This document shows positions 6,558 to 12,357 of a stretch of DNA of 12,357 nucleotides, one piece after another. The stretch's first letter is position 1; each line of letters starts with the position of its first letter. Below the pieces are notes generated by a model that worked only from the letters and a program-made list of their open reading frames with translations, made no database searches and had not been told where the DNA came from. The translations under genes were made by a program, and so were the position numbers. Source of the stretch: an uncultured Oscillospiraceae bacterium (GTDB taxonomy: Bacteria > Bacillota > Clostridia > Oscillospirales > Ruminococcaceae); the NCBI GenBank assembly GCA_910577365.1, contig CAJTMU010000071.1, forward strand, positions 1-12,357, given 5' to 3'.

Positions 6558-7316
6558 ATGATTAGGATTGCTGTAACGGGTGCCTGCGGAAAAATGGGGC
6601 GCGTTATCGCCGGTCTGTGCGGAGAACGCGCAGACTGCGAAATAGTAGCGGGGATAGACAAGGTTGGCATTAAATATAACAGCTTTCCCGTTTACTCCTC
6701 AATATTTGATTTGACGGTAAAACCCGACGTAATAATAGACTTTTCACACCCCTCCGCGCTGGATGACTTACTGAGCTACTGCAAGATGAACAATGTTCCC
6801 GCAGTAATAGCGACAACGGGTTATACCGACGAGCAGCGGGCGAGCATTACCGCGGCTTCGGCGCAGATACCGATTTTCTTCACGTTCAATATGTCACTTG
6901 GAATAAACCTGCTTGTGGAGCTTGCGAGAAAGGCTGCTCAGATACTTGGCGGACAATTTGACATTGAGATACTCGAAAAGCACCACAATCTTAAACAGGA
7001 CGCGCCGTCGGGAACGGCTATCATGATTGCAGAGGCGATAAATGAGGAGCTTGGCGGGTCGAAACACTATGTCTATGACCGCCATAGCGTAAGAAAGCCA
7101 CGCGGCAAGGATGAGATAGGAATGCACGCCGTCCGCGGCGGAACTATCGTCGGTGAGCATGACATAATTTTCGCGGGACACGACGAGGTTATCACACTTT
7201 CCCACTCGGCGCAGAGCAAGGAGGTTTTCGCCGCCGGCTCTGTAAACGCTGCGGTATTTTTGGCGGGAAAGCCCGCAGGAATGTATACGATGTCTGATTT
7301 GATTAAGGAGAATTGA
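6558..7316 (+). CDS. dapB: 4-hydroxy-tetrahydrodipicolinate reductase
   Basis: DapB reduces the DapA product with NAD(P)H to tetrahydrodipicolinate. The 252 residues carry the Rossmann motif VTGACGKMGRVI (6-17), DFSHPSA (61-67), the ATTGYT loop (85-90), FTFNMSLGINLL (108-119) and the catalytic signature EKHHNLKQDAPSGTA (140-154) with His142/His143 and Lys146. The substrate region RGGTIVGEHDIIFAG is also present. It ends TGA at 7314-7316, two bases before the ACT gene start, whose AAGGAG site lies inside the dapB coding end. The next two genes are therefore probably translated from the same message. Confidence 0.95.
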   Translation: MIRIAVTGACGKMGRVIAGLCGERADCEIVAGIDKVGIKYNSFPVYSSIFDLTVKPDVIIDFSHPSALDDLLSYCKMNNVPAVIATTGYTDEQRASITAASAQIPIFFTFNMSLGINLLVELARKAAQILGGQFDIEILEKHHNLKQDAPSGTAIMIAEAINEELGGSKHYVYDRHSVRKPRGKDEIGMHAVRGGTIVGEHDIIFAGHDEVITLSHSAQSKEVFAAGSVNAAVFLAGKPAGMYTMSDLIKEN

Positions 7317-7318
7317 TT

Positions 7319-7765
7319 ATGAGTATTTCTGTTACCGAAAGCGTATCTGCGGTATCCTTCAACAATGTGCCGCTGTACAAGACCATTATGGAGGACACTC
7401 TCACCGCCGTGGCGAACGCGGGAATAAATATCGATATGATCTCCATGACCGCTCCCACCTCGGAGATATTCAGCTTCGGATTTACTGTGGACGACGAAGA
7501 AATGCCCAAGCTGCTTGGAGTTATGAAAGAGCTTAAGGAGAAGTGTGGCATAGTTCCGATGATAAACAGCGGTAACCGCAAAATTGTTATCAAATCGGAC
7601 GAAATGGAAACGCAGGCGGGCTTTGCCGCAAAAGTTTTTGAAATGCTTAACCGTATCAACGCAATGATACTGCTTATCACAACAGGAGTTGACGAGATTT
7701 CCGTACTGATAAGAGAAAGCGACGGAGAAGCGGCAGAAACTGAATTTAGGAGAATGTTTAAATAA
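7319..7765 (+). CDS. Free-standing tandem ACT-domain protein, aspartokinase regulatory-domain-like
   Basis: This 148-residue protein resembles the C-terminal regulatory half of aspartokinase with no kinase domain. The first ACT unit is roughly residues 8-75 (VSAVSFNNVP, AGINIDMISM, FSFGFTVDDE). The second is roughly 87-147 (RKIVIKSDEM, GFAAKVFEML, LLITTGVDEISVLI), whose end matches the ITTSEIKISVLI-type strand of aspartokinases. The start is the ATG at 7319, eight bases after AAGGAG (7305-7310); a TTG at 7313 is too close to that site. The family knowledge is that such domains bind lysine or threonine and dimerise. From this and its place in the lysine operon, it may act as an amino-acid-sensing partner of a separate aspartokinase or another pathway enzyme. 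Ligand and partner are unknown. Confidence 0.8.
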   Translation: MSISVTESVSAVSFNNVPLYKTIMEDTLTAVANAGINIDMISMTAPTSEIFSFGFTVDDEEMPKLLGVMKELKEKCGIVPMINSGNRKIVIKSDEMETQAGFAAKVFEMLNRINAMILLITTGVDEISVLIRESDGEAAETEFRRMFK

Positions 7766-8697
7766 TGAATTTATTGTATAGTTTTTTTGCGGCAAGTGCT
7801 GAGACCTCAGTTAGCGCTACACATGAAGCAACGCTTAATGACGCGGTCCAGGAGCTGGTCGATAAGCCGGAGCAGGCTTTTTCAGCTATCGGTGAATTTT
7901 TTGTAAACCTTGGGCGCTCCATTCTTTCCGCGATACCAACTATTCTTTTTGCGGTGCTAATTTTAGTGCTTGGTCTGCTTGTTACAAAGCTTTGTCTGTG
8001 GCTCATTTCCAAGGGCATGAGCAAAACCAAGCTGGAGGTAACGATAAAAAAATTTGTATCGCAGGTTGCGAAAATCATTCTTTATGTGTTGCTTACAACC
8101 ATCGTTTTGTCAATCCTCGGTATTCCATCCACCTCGATAATTACCGTTATAGGAACAGCGGGAGTCGCGATTGGTCTTGCACTTCAGGATTCTCTTTCCA
8201 ATGTTGCGGGCGGATTTATGCTGATGATAACAAAGCCCTTTAAAATCGGCGATTACATTATTGTGAACGGAACCGAGGGCACGGTATCGCAGATCTCAAT
8301 AATTCATACACGGCTTGATTCTGCGTCAAATCAAGCGATATTCATTCCAAACGGTCAGGCAGTAAACGCGGTCGTTGTCAACAATTCGAATAATGAAACC
8401 CGCCGCGTTGATCTTACATACTCTATCTCCTACGCAAGCGACTTCAGAAAAGCACGGGAAATAATTCTTGAAATCTTGGAGAATAACGGGATGATTTTGG
8501 ACGATCCCACGCCGCTGGTGCGCATGATGCAGCAAGGAGAAAGCGCTGTAGTAATCGCCGCACGACCGTGGTGCAGAACTTCAGACTATTGGGACGTAGT
8601 ATTTGATACAAACGAACAGGTTTTTGACGCTTTCCGTGAAAACGGAATTGAAATTCCGTTTAATCAGTTGGAGGTACATATTACTGATAAAAACTGA
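7765..8697 (+). CDS. MscS-family small-conductance mechanosensitive channel
   Basis: This 310-residue membrane protein is a homologue of MscS, which opens under membrane tension. After an N-terminal extension (1-50) come TM1 (about 53-80), TM2 (about 100-120) and the pore helix TM3 (about 124-155) containing GTAGVAIGLALQDSLSNVAGG. The beta domain follows (KPFKIGDYIIVNGTEGTVSQI, 157-177; FIPNGQ, 193-198), then an alpha/beta C-terminal domain ending near 305. All hallmarks of the small MscS type are present. Its ATG shares one base with the TAA of the ACT gene (7763-7765), and AGGAG lies 12 bases upstream within that gene, suggesting translational coupling. It is the last gene before a terminator, so it should fall under the lysine riboswitch. 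Solute release is plausible, but the selectivity is unknown. Confidence 0.92.
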   Translation: MNLLYSFFAASAETSVSATHEATLNDAVQELVDKPEQAFSAIGEFFVNLGRSILSAIPTILFAVLILVLGLLVTKLCLWLISKGMSKTKLEVTIKKFVSQVAKIILYVLLTTIVLSILGIPSTSIITVIGTAGVAIGLALQDSLSNVAGGFMLMITKPFKIGDYIIVNGTEGTVSQISIIHTRLDSASNQAIFIPNGQAVNAVVVNNSNNETRRVDLTYSISYASDFRKAREIILEILENNGMILDDPTPLVRMMQQGESAVVIAARPWCRTSDYWDVVFDTNEQVFDAFRENGIEIPFNQLEVHITDKN

Positions 8698-8711
8698 TAT
8701 ATTTTATTAAA

Positions 8712-8751
8712 ATAAGCAGCAGGCTTGGATAATTTCGAGCCTGCTGCTTAT
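8712..8751 (+). terminator. Terminator of the lysine operon
   Basis: ATAAGCAGCAGGCT (8712-8725) pairs perfectly with AGCCTGCTGCTTAT (8738-8751), giving a 14-bp stem with a 12-base loop 14 bases after mscS. The U-tract is poor on the plus strand, but the stem is strong. The core GGCTTGGATAATTTCGAGCC recurs inverted at 8833-8852. Confidence 0.7.
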
Positions 8752-8828
8752 ATAAAAAGTTAATGCAACGCAATATTGGCACAGGAAATTTAAATAATTT
8801 GGCTTAGATTAACACTTTATATACAAGC

Positions 8829-8856
8829 TTAAGGCTCGGAATTATCCGAGCCTTAA
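8829..8856 (-). terminator. Terminator-like hairpin after the CPBP gene
   Basis: TTAAGGCTCGGA (8829-8840) and TCCGAGCCTTAA (8845-8856) form a 12-bp stem with a 4-base loop, 5 bases beyond the minus-strand stop codon. The AAAATTTTT next to it lies before the stem on the minus strand and after it on the plus strand, so it may work in both directions. Confidence 0.65.
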
Positions 8857-8861
8857 AATTT

Positions 8862-9767
8862 TTACTGCGCGTTCTCCGTTTTCTTTTTTCTCTTGGGTAT
8901 AAACAGCAATGCACAGGTAAGGGATAGAATAATGATAGACTCCGAAATAGCGCCCTCTATTCCGAAAACGCCGCCTGTCCATAAATCCATATTCTCCGCC
9001 AGTTGGAAACGGAACACCGAGGGACCAGTCATAATTCCGCTTACGGGAAGTCCGAATATGTTCCCCTGAACAAGATTCCATATAGAATGCGCCGCGCAGC
9101 AAGGAATAATACTATCAAACCTTATTGCCATTACTGACATAAAAATTCCGAAAAGTGTCAGGTTCACAAGAACCACAGGATTAAATCCGTCGTTAAATAT
9201 ATGCATTACCGAGAAAAATAAAGAATTTATCAGCACCGCCGCCCAAAGCGGCAGTCTGCTTGCCATAGTGCCCATAAGAAAACCCCGGCATACGATTTCC
9301 TCCTCCGCGCCTTGGAGTATCCAGCCGATGCAGATCACAACAAAAACTCCATAATTATTTAAATCTGTCCCGATATAGCTTACCGCACCTGCCGCGTAAC
9401 AAATCAGCACACAAAGCACAAATTCCGCAGCGCCTATCCCCAGACCAATTGCGTAATCTCTTATGCAATTTCGCTTCACCAAACCCATACTTGCAATGCT
9501 CCTGCGCTCTATAAAGCGGCAGTAGATTATTGATATTGCCGCCGGGAAAACCGTAATTAAAAGCTGTATGGCTATCTGCGTGCTATCATCAGGCATCTGT
9601 CCCATCAAACCGAATATGAAAAAGGCAGCAAACAGCGGAACCACCATTACTATCTGCGAAATGTAGAATACCGCAACGAAAATGAGCAGCTGCAATATTG
9701 TGTGCGGCTTAAATTTTGCCTCCCTTGCAGCGTCTGTAAAATGCCCTCCTTCAAAAATATTCTGCAT
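8862..9767 (-). CDS. CPBP-family intramembrane glutamic endopeptidase (Abi/Rce1-like)
   Basis: The 301-residue protein has about seven or eight hydrophobic segments and the CPBP (PF02517) signature. This comprises EExxxR at Glu156-Glu157-Ile-Val-Cys-Arg161, FxxxH at Phe185-His189 and HxxxN at His227-Asn231, all within transmembrane segments. All putative catalytic residues are intact, so it is probably an active membrane protease. Relatives process prenylated proteins or peptides, confer bacteriocin immunity or release membrane-bound regulators. There is no bacteriocin-like gene beside it, so the substrate is unknown. The N-terminus is cytosolic; the C-terminus ends in a Lys/Arg-rich tail (PKRKKK). 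A GGGGAGG site lies 6 bases before the ATG. It is transcribed alone. Confidence 0.88.
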   Translation of the reverse strand: MQNIFEGGHFTDAAREAKFKPHTILQLLIFVAVFYISQIVMVVPLFAAFFIFGLMGQMPDDSTQIAIQLLITVFPAAISIIYCRFIERRSIASMGLVKRNCIRDYAIGLGIGAAEFVLCVLICYAAGAVSYIGTDLNNYGVFVVICIGWILQGAEEEIVCRGFLMGTMASRLPLWAAVLINSLFFSVMHIFNDGFNPVVLVNLTLFGIFMSVMAIRFDSIIPCCAAHSIWNLVQGNIFGLPVSGIMTGPSVFRFQLAENMDLWTGGVFGIEGAISESIIILSLTCALLFIPKRKKKTENAQ

Positions 9768-9806
9768 AACAACCTCCCCTTTTTAATGTTATTATATTGT
9801 ATATAA

Positions 9807-9835
9807 AGTATAATCTCGCAAACTGAATTTGTCAA
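9807..9835 (-). promoter_or_regulatory. Sigma-A promoter of the CPBP gene with a possible operator
   Basis: On the minus strand TTGACA (9835-9830), a 17-base spacer and TATACT (9812-9807) match the consensus closely. A partial palindrome, AATAG-GTAA-CTATT (9834-9847), overlaps the edge of the -35 box and could be a repressor site. Confidence 0.75.
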
Positions 9836-9889
9836 TAGGTAACTATTAAAAAATTAAATTTTTTTATTATAACCAATTTAAACCGCCAG

Positions 9890-9897
9890 CATATAAT
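9890..9897 (+). promoter_or_regulatory. Possible -10 element of the amidase-yaaH unit
   Basis: CATATAAT contains TATAAT (9892-9897), but no TTGACA-like -35 lies 16-18 bases upstream. It matches the sigma-E -10 consensus (CATACANT) at all but one position, and ATAA near 9869 could be a weak -35. B. subtilis yaaH is known to be sigma-E controlled, so sporulation control is plausible but unproven. Confidence 0.35.
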
Positions 9898-9937
9898 AAT
9901 ATAAAAGCGTTAAGATAAACGCGGAGAGGGTGTTGAA

Positions 9938-10516
9938 ATGCTGATAGATATAAATTATAACCGCTATGCTGCGGTAAGGTATGCTCTCAAGTGGGCATAC
10001 TCCAGAAATCCCTGCTTTTATGATTTTCAGGATATAGGCGGCGACTGCACCAATTTTGTATCACAGAGCCTCTATGCTGGCTGCGGCGAAATGAATTTTT
10101 CACAGGAAAACGGCTGGTATTTTATCAGCGCTGATGATCGCGCACCTGCTTGGACCGGCGTGGAATTTTTAAGACAGTTTCTCCTTACAAACAGAGGAGC
10201 GGGGGTATACGGAACGCTGACTGAGCTTAGCGGACTTGCCGCCGGAGATATAATTCAGCTGGCAAATCCGAGTGGAAGATACTATCACAGCCTTTTCGTA
10301 AGCTATGTGGCGCTTCCTGCCATTCCCGAGAACATCTATGTATGCGCTCATTCCATAGACGCGCGCAACAAGCGCCTGTCAAACTATCGTTACGCAGAGG
10401 CACAAGGAATACATATTCTGGGTGCAAGAAAGGACACGGATTCCGAAAGGCGGCTGGTATGTCCCGAAATGACAAGCGGTCAAGCTCCGCAAAACCCAAT
10501 AGGCTTTTTTAGATAA
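9938..10516 (+). CDS. Putative amidase-domain protein (Amidase_6 / PF12671-like)
   Basis: This 192-residue protein consists almost wholly of the Amidase_6-type fold. It has NYNRYAAVRYALKWA (6-20), NPCFYDFQDIGGDCTNFVSQ (24-43) with presumed nucleophile Cys37, AWTGVEFL (71-78), GDIIQL (103-108), the presumed catalytic His117 in YYHSLFVSYV, and HSIDARNKRLSNY (138-150). The family is related to NlpC/P60-like cysteine peptidases, and cell-wall hydrolysis is a reasonable guess. There is no signal peptide or membrane segment, so the protein should be cytoplasmic, which would suit a mother-cell (spore-envelope) role. GGAGAGGG (9922-9929) lies 8 bases before the ATG. It is followed, with no terminator between, by a YaaH-like gene. 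Confidence 0.82.
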   Translation: MLIDINYNRYAAVRYALKWAYSRNPCFYDFQDIGGDCTNFVSQSLYAGCGEMNFSQENGWYFISADDRAPAWTGVEFLRQFLLTNRGAGVYGTLTELSGLAAGDIIQLANPSGRYYHSLFVSYVALPAIPENIYVCAHSIDARNKRLSNYRYAEAQGIHILGARKDTDSERRLVCPEMTSGQAPQNPIGFFR

Positions 10517-10544
10517 ACTGTTCAGAATATCAGCCCATATCTCG

Positions 10545-10583
10545 AAAGGAGGTATGCTTCCTCACGGAAGCATGGTAATTATG
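10545..10583 (+). promoter_or_regulatory. Hairpin between the Shine-Dalgarno and start of the YaaH-like gene
   Basis: AAAGGAGG (10545-10552) is followed by a perfect 8-bp hairpin, ATGCTTCC (10554-10561) and GGAAGCAT (10566-10573) with loop TCAC, then seven bases and ATG (10581). If folded, the hairpin shortens the SD-to-start distance from 28 to about 8 bases and buries the ATGs at 10554 and 10572. Confidence 0.6.
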
Positions 10584-11447
10584 CTAATTTATACGGTAAA
10601 AAGCGGCGATACTTTGAATAATATCGCACGGCGATTTGGACTTTCCCCAAACAGACTGATTGCTGATAATCAGCTGTCAAATCCGTCGACGCTGGTCGTG
10701 GGGCAAAATCTTCTTATAATGTCGGACTCAATACGCTACATACTTGAGGAAGGACAGACGTTATATTCACTCTCACAGGAATACGGTGTGCCGATTGAAG
10801 CGCTTATCGAAGCCAATCCCGACATCAATCCCATTCGTCTTCAGGCGGGTGAAACGGTAATAATACCGATTAATTCAGACCGTACCCGACGCCCCGCAAT
10901 CGTGAACGGATATGCCTACCCGAACATAAACGCAAATTCTCTCAACTGTGCCCTTCCGTTCCTTACGACGCTAAGCCCGTTCAGCTACTCGCTAACGCCG
11001 AGCGGCGAGCTTATCGCCATTAACGACAATGACCTTATATATCGTGCGTTCCGCTCCGCTGTAATGCCGATAATGGTCGTTACAAATATTTTTGACGGAA
11101 GTTTTGACACCGAGGCGCTGTCTGAGATTCTGGCAAACGAGGAGTCTACGGCACGTCTTATAGATTCAATACTGTTCGAGCTTGATCTGAAAGGGTATTA
11201 CGGCGTAAACATGGATATGGAATATATATCCCCCAATGACCGCGATACTTACAACAGTTTCCTTAGGCGGCTTGCGGACCGGCTTCACAACAGAGGATAT
11301 GTGCTTATGACAGCAGTAGCCCCGAAAACATCGGCAGACCAGCAGGGCATACTTTATGAAGCACATGATTACCGAGCTCAGGGAGAAATCGCAGATTATA
11401 TTATTATTATGACTTATGAATGGGGATACACATATGAACGTTTTTGA
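10581..11447 (+). CDS. LysM-LysM-GH18 spore-type glycosidase (YaaH/SleL-like), C-terminally truncated
   Basis: Known YaaH/SleL proteins are spore-associated N-acetylglucosaminidases acting on cortex peptidoglycan during germination. From the ATG at 10581 (MLIYTVKSGDTL) the 288 residues hold LysM 1 (3-46), LysM 2 (52-96) and a GH18 domain from about 105. The domain includes MPIMVVTNIF (162-171), the active-site strand YYGVNMDMEY with catalytic acid Glu214, and IIIMTYEWGYTY near the end. Homologues are about 420-430 residues, so about 130 residues of the barrel are missing after TYEWGYTY. The reading frame then stops at a TGA, and nothing resembling the missing part follows within the next 100 bases. 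The product probably lacks a folded catalytic barrel, though the LysM domains are intact. There is no signal peptide, as in other YaaH proteins. The 10554 ATG is only one base from the Shine-Dalgarno and was not chosen. Confidence 0.85.
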   Translation: MLIYTVKSGDTLNNIARRFGLSPNRLIADNQLSNPSTLVVGQNLLIMSDSIRYILEEGQTLYSLSQEYGVPIEALIEANPDINPIRLQAGETVIIPINSDRTRRPAIVNGYAYPNINANSLNCALPFLTTLSPFSYSLTPSGELIAINDNDLIYRAFRSAVMPIMVVTNIFDGSFDTEALSEILANEESTARLIDSILFELDLKGYYGVNMDMEYISPNDRDTYNSFLRRLADRLHNRGYVLMTAVAPKTSADQQGILYEAHDYRAQGEIADYIIIMTYEWGYTYERF

Positions 11448-11535
11448 TTATGATATTTTTGCACAACATGTAAAAAAACGCCTGCCATTGTCCCAATATT
11501 GTGGGGCATATTTTGAAAGATGCCCCCAAAAATAA
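11434..11535 (+). other. Unrecognised 33-residue frame at the YaaH truncation junction
   Basis: An ATG at 11434, inside the last codons of the YaaH-like gene, opens MNVFDYDIFAQHVKKRLP and continues to CPQK before TAA. The composition is protein-like, but there is no good ribosome binding site and I recognise no family. It may be the start of a gene cut by the same rearrangement, or chance. Confidence 0.2.
11503..11526. other. Hairpin between convergent genes
   Basis: GGGGCAT (11503-11509) pairs with ATGCCCC (11520-11526) around a 10-base loop, between the ends of the YaaH-like and esterase genes. Neither strand has a clear U-tract directly after the stem, so a terminator role is only possible. 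Confidence 0.4.
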
Positions 11536-11557
11536 TATTTTGATTCCGAAACATTGA

Positions 11558-12357
11558 TTAAATAACACGCTCTGCTCTACTACAGTTTATCCACTCGGTT
11601 GATGCTGCCATTGCAATGCGGCAGGCAGAGGTTTGGTCAAGTGAATTCAGCATAACAAAATCGTGAATAGTCCCTTGAATGCGCAAAGCCGTAACATCTA
11701 CTCCCGCACAGCGAAGTCTTTCTCCGAATGCCTCTCCCTCACTGCGCAGAACATCTGCCTGTCCGTTTATTATCATAGTCGGCGGAAAGCGGCTTAAACA
11801 CTTCAAACTCGCCGTAAAAGGAGAAACTGTTATTTGACCTCTCATTTTCGGACAAGGCGCATATTGCTGCCAGAACCATATCATTCCCTCGCGGTACAGA
11901 TAATAATTCACAGCGAACTTTCTATAACTTGGAGTGTCAAAACAGGCGTTCGTCACGGGATAAAACAAAAGAAGCTTTTGAATATGGGGACCGTTGCGCA
12001 AATTCGACATAATTACCATTGATACCGCCATATTTCCTCCAGCACTGTCGCCGGAAACTATAAGAAAATCAGGACACATATCAGGGTAACGTTTTTCAAT
12101 AATCTCATGCAAATGTGAAAGCACATAATAGCATTGCTCGATGGAAACGGGATATTTAGCTTCGGGCGCTCGTGTATACTCGGGAAACACAACAACGGAG
12201 TTTGTTCTTGCGGCAAGTTCCCTTACCAATTTTTCATGGGTATGAAAGCTCCCGAAAACCCAGCCGCCCCCATGAATATACAATATCAAATTTTGAATAC
12301 GGGTGCATTTTGGCACAACAAAATACACGGGTATAGTACCCCATTTACCACAGTCAA
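11558..12357 (-). CDS. Alpha/beta hydrolase, HSL-type esterase/lipase, 5'-partial
   Basis: The minus-strand frame is open to the window edge (preceded by DCGKWGTIPVYFVVP), so the start lies outside; the GTG at 12328 is internal. Counting from that codon, the hormone-sensitive-lipase family motifs appear in order: oxyanion HGGGW (19-23), EYTRAPEAKYP (50-60), nucleophile elbow GDSAGGN with Ser95, the acid Asp192 in NGQADVLRSEG, and His222 in TIHDF. The triad is complete, so it is probably an active carboxylesterase on short acyl esters. Acetylated plant glycans or drugs are possible substrates, but nothing here fixes this. No signal peptide can be judged because the N-terminus is missing. A hairpin lies about 30 bases after the stop. 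Confidence 0.88.
   Translation of the reverse strand, partial: DCGKWGTIPVYFVVPKCTRIQNLILYIHGGGWVFGSFHTHEKLVRELAARTNSVVVFPEYTRAPEAKYPVSIEQCYYVLSHLHEIIEKRYPDMCPDFLIVSGDSAGGNMAVSMVIMSNLRNGPHIQKLLLFYPVTNACFDTPSYRKFAVNYYLYREGMIWFWQQYAPCPKMRGQITVSPFTASLKCLSRFPPTMIINGQADVLRSEGEAFGERLRCAGVDVTALRIQGTIHDFVMLNSLDQTSACRIAMAASTEWINCSRAERVI

Noticed and set aside
7313..7318. TTG at 7313 as start of the ACT gene
   Set aside because: It is only 2 bases from the AAGGAG site, while the ATG at 7319 has 8-base spacing and gives the usual ACT N-terminus.
7073..7795. A 240-residue minus-strand frame opposite dapB and the ACT gene
   Set aside because: It overlaps two well-supported genes and reads as a composition artefact rich in His, Phe and Asn.
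8862..9767. CPBP gene as bacteriocin immunity with an adjacent bacteriocin
   Set aside because: Neither side holds a small GG-leader peptide, a transporter or a modification enzyme, so immunity is not supported beyond the family's general range.

Overview
The window looks like chromosomal DNA of a Gram-positive, probably spore-forming Clostridia, most likely Ruminococcaceae/Oscillospiraceae. This is inferred from strong AGGAGG-type ribosome binding sites, sigma-A promoters with 17-base spacers, a lysine riboswitch with an intrinsic terminator, a secreted GH5 cellulase-type lipoprotein and a YaaH-type LysM/GH18 protein. The species cannot be fixed from sequence reading alone.

Layout. (1) 1-1330 is a mobile-element graveyard: the 3' part of a tyrosine-recombinase-like gene that has lost most catalytic residues including the nucleophilic tyrosine, followed by a frame-broken minus-strand remnant of an IS1182-like transposase. 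(2) 1328-2690 is a self-contained unit: a sigma-A promoter at the edge of the IS remnant, a 130-base leader, a GH5 lipoprotein gene and a terminator. (3) 2694-3960 holds a stack of hairpins and queA (queuosine tRNA modification) on the minus strand, with its own promoter. (4) 4044-8751 is the core of the window, a lysine operon: promoter, lysine riboswitch, asd, dapA, dapB, a free-standing aspartokinase-type ACT regulatory protein and an MscS-family channel gene. The last three genes are packed with gaps or overlaps of a few bases. (5) 8829-9835 is a minus-strand CPBP-family membrane protease-like gene with a good promoter; its terminator core is nearly the same as that of the convergent mscS gene. 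(6) 9890-11447 is a plus-strand pair, an Amidase_6-type protein and a LysM-LysM-GH18 protein. The second is truncated in the middle of its GH18 domain and has a hairpin between its Shine-Dalgarno and its likely start. (7) 11558-12357 is the minus-strand 3' part of an HSL-type alpha/beta hydrolase that runs off the window.

How the genes work together. asd, dapA and dapB catalyse consecutive steps from aspartyl phosphate to tetrahydrodipicolinate. The riboswitch would stop transcription of the whole unit when lysine is abundant. The ACT protein resembles the regulatory half of aspartokinase without the kinase domain, so it may be an allosteric partner of a kinase encoded elsewhere. The MscS channel starts on the last base of the ACT stop codon, so it is probably co-transcribed and under the same lysine control. 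This is the most unusual functional association in the window. No CRISPR array, rRNA or tRNA gene was seen.
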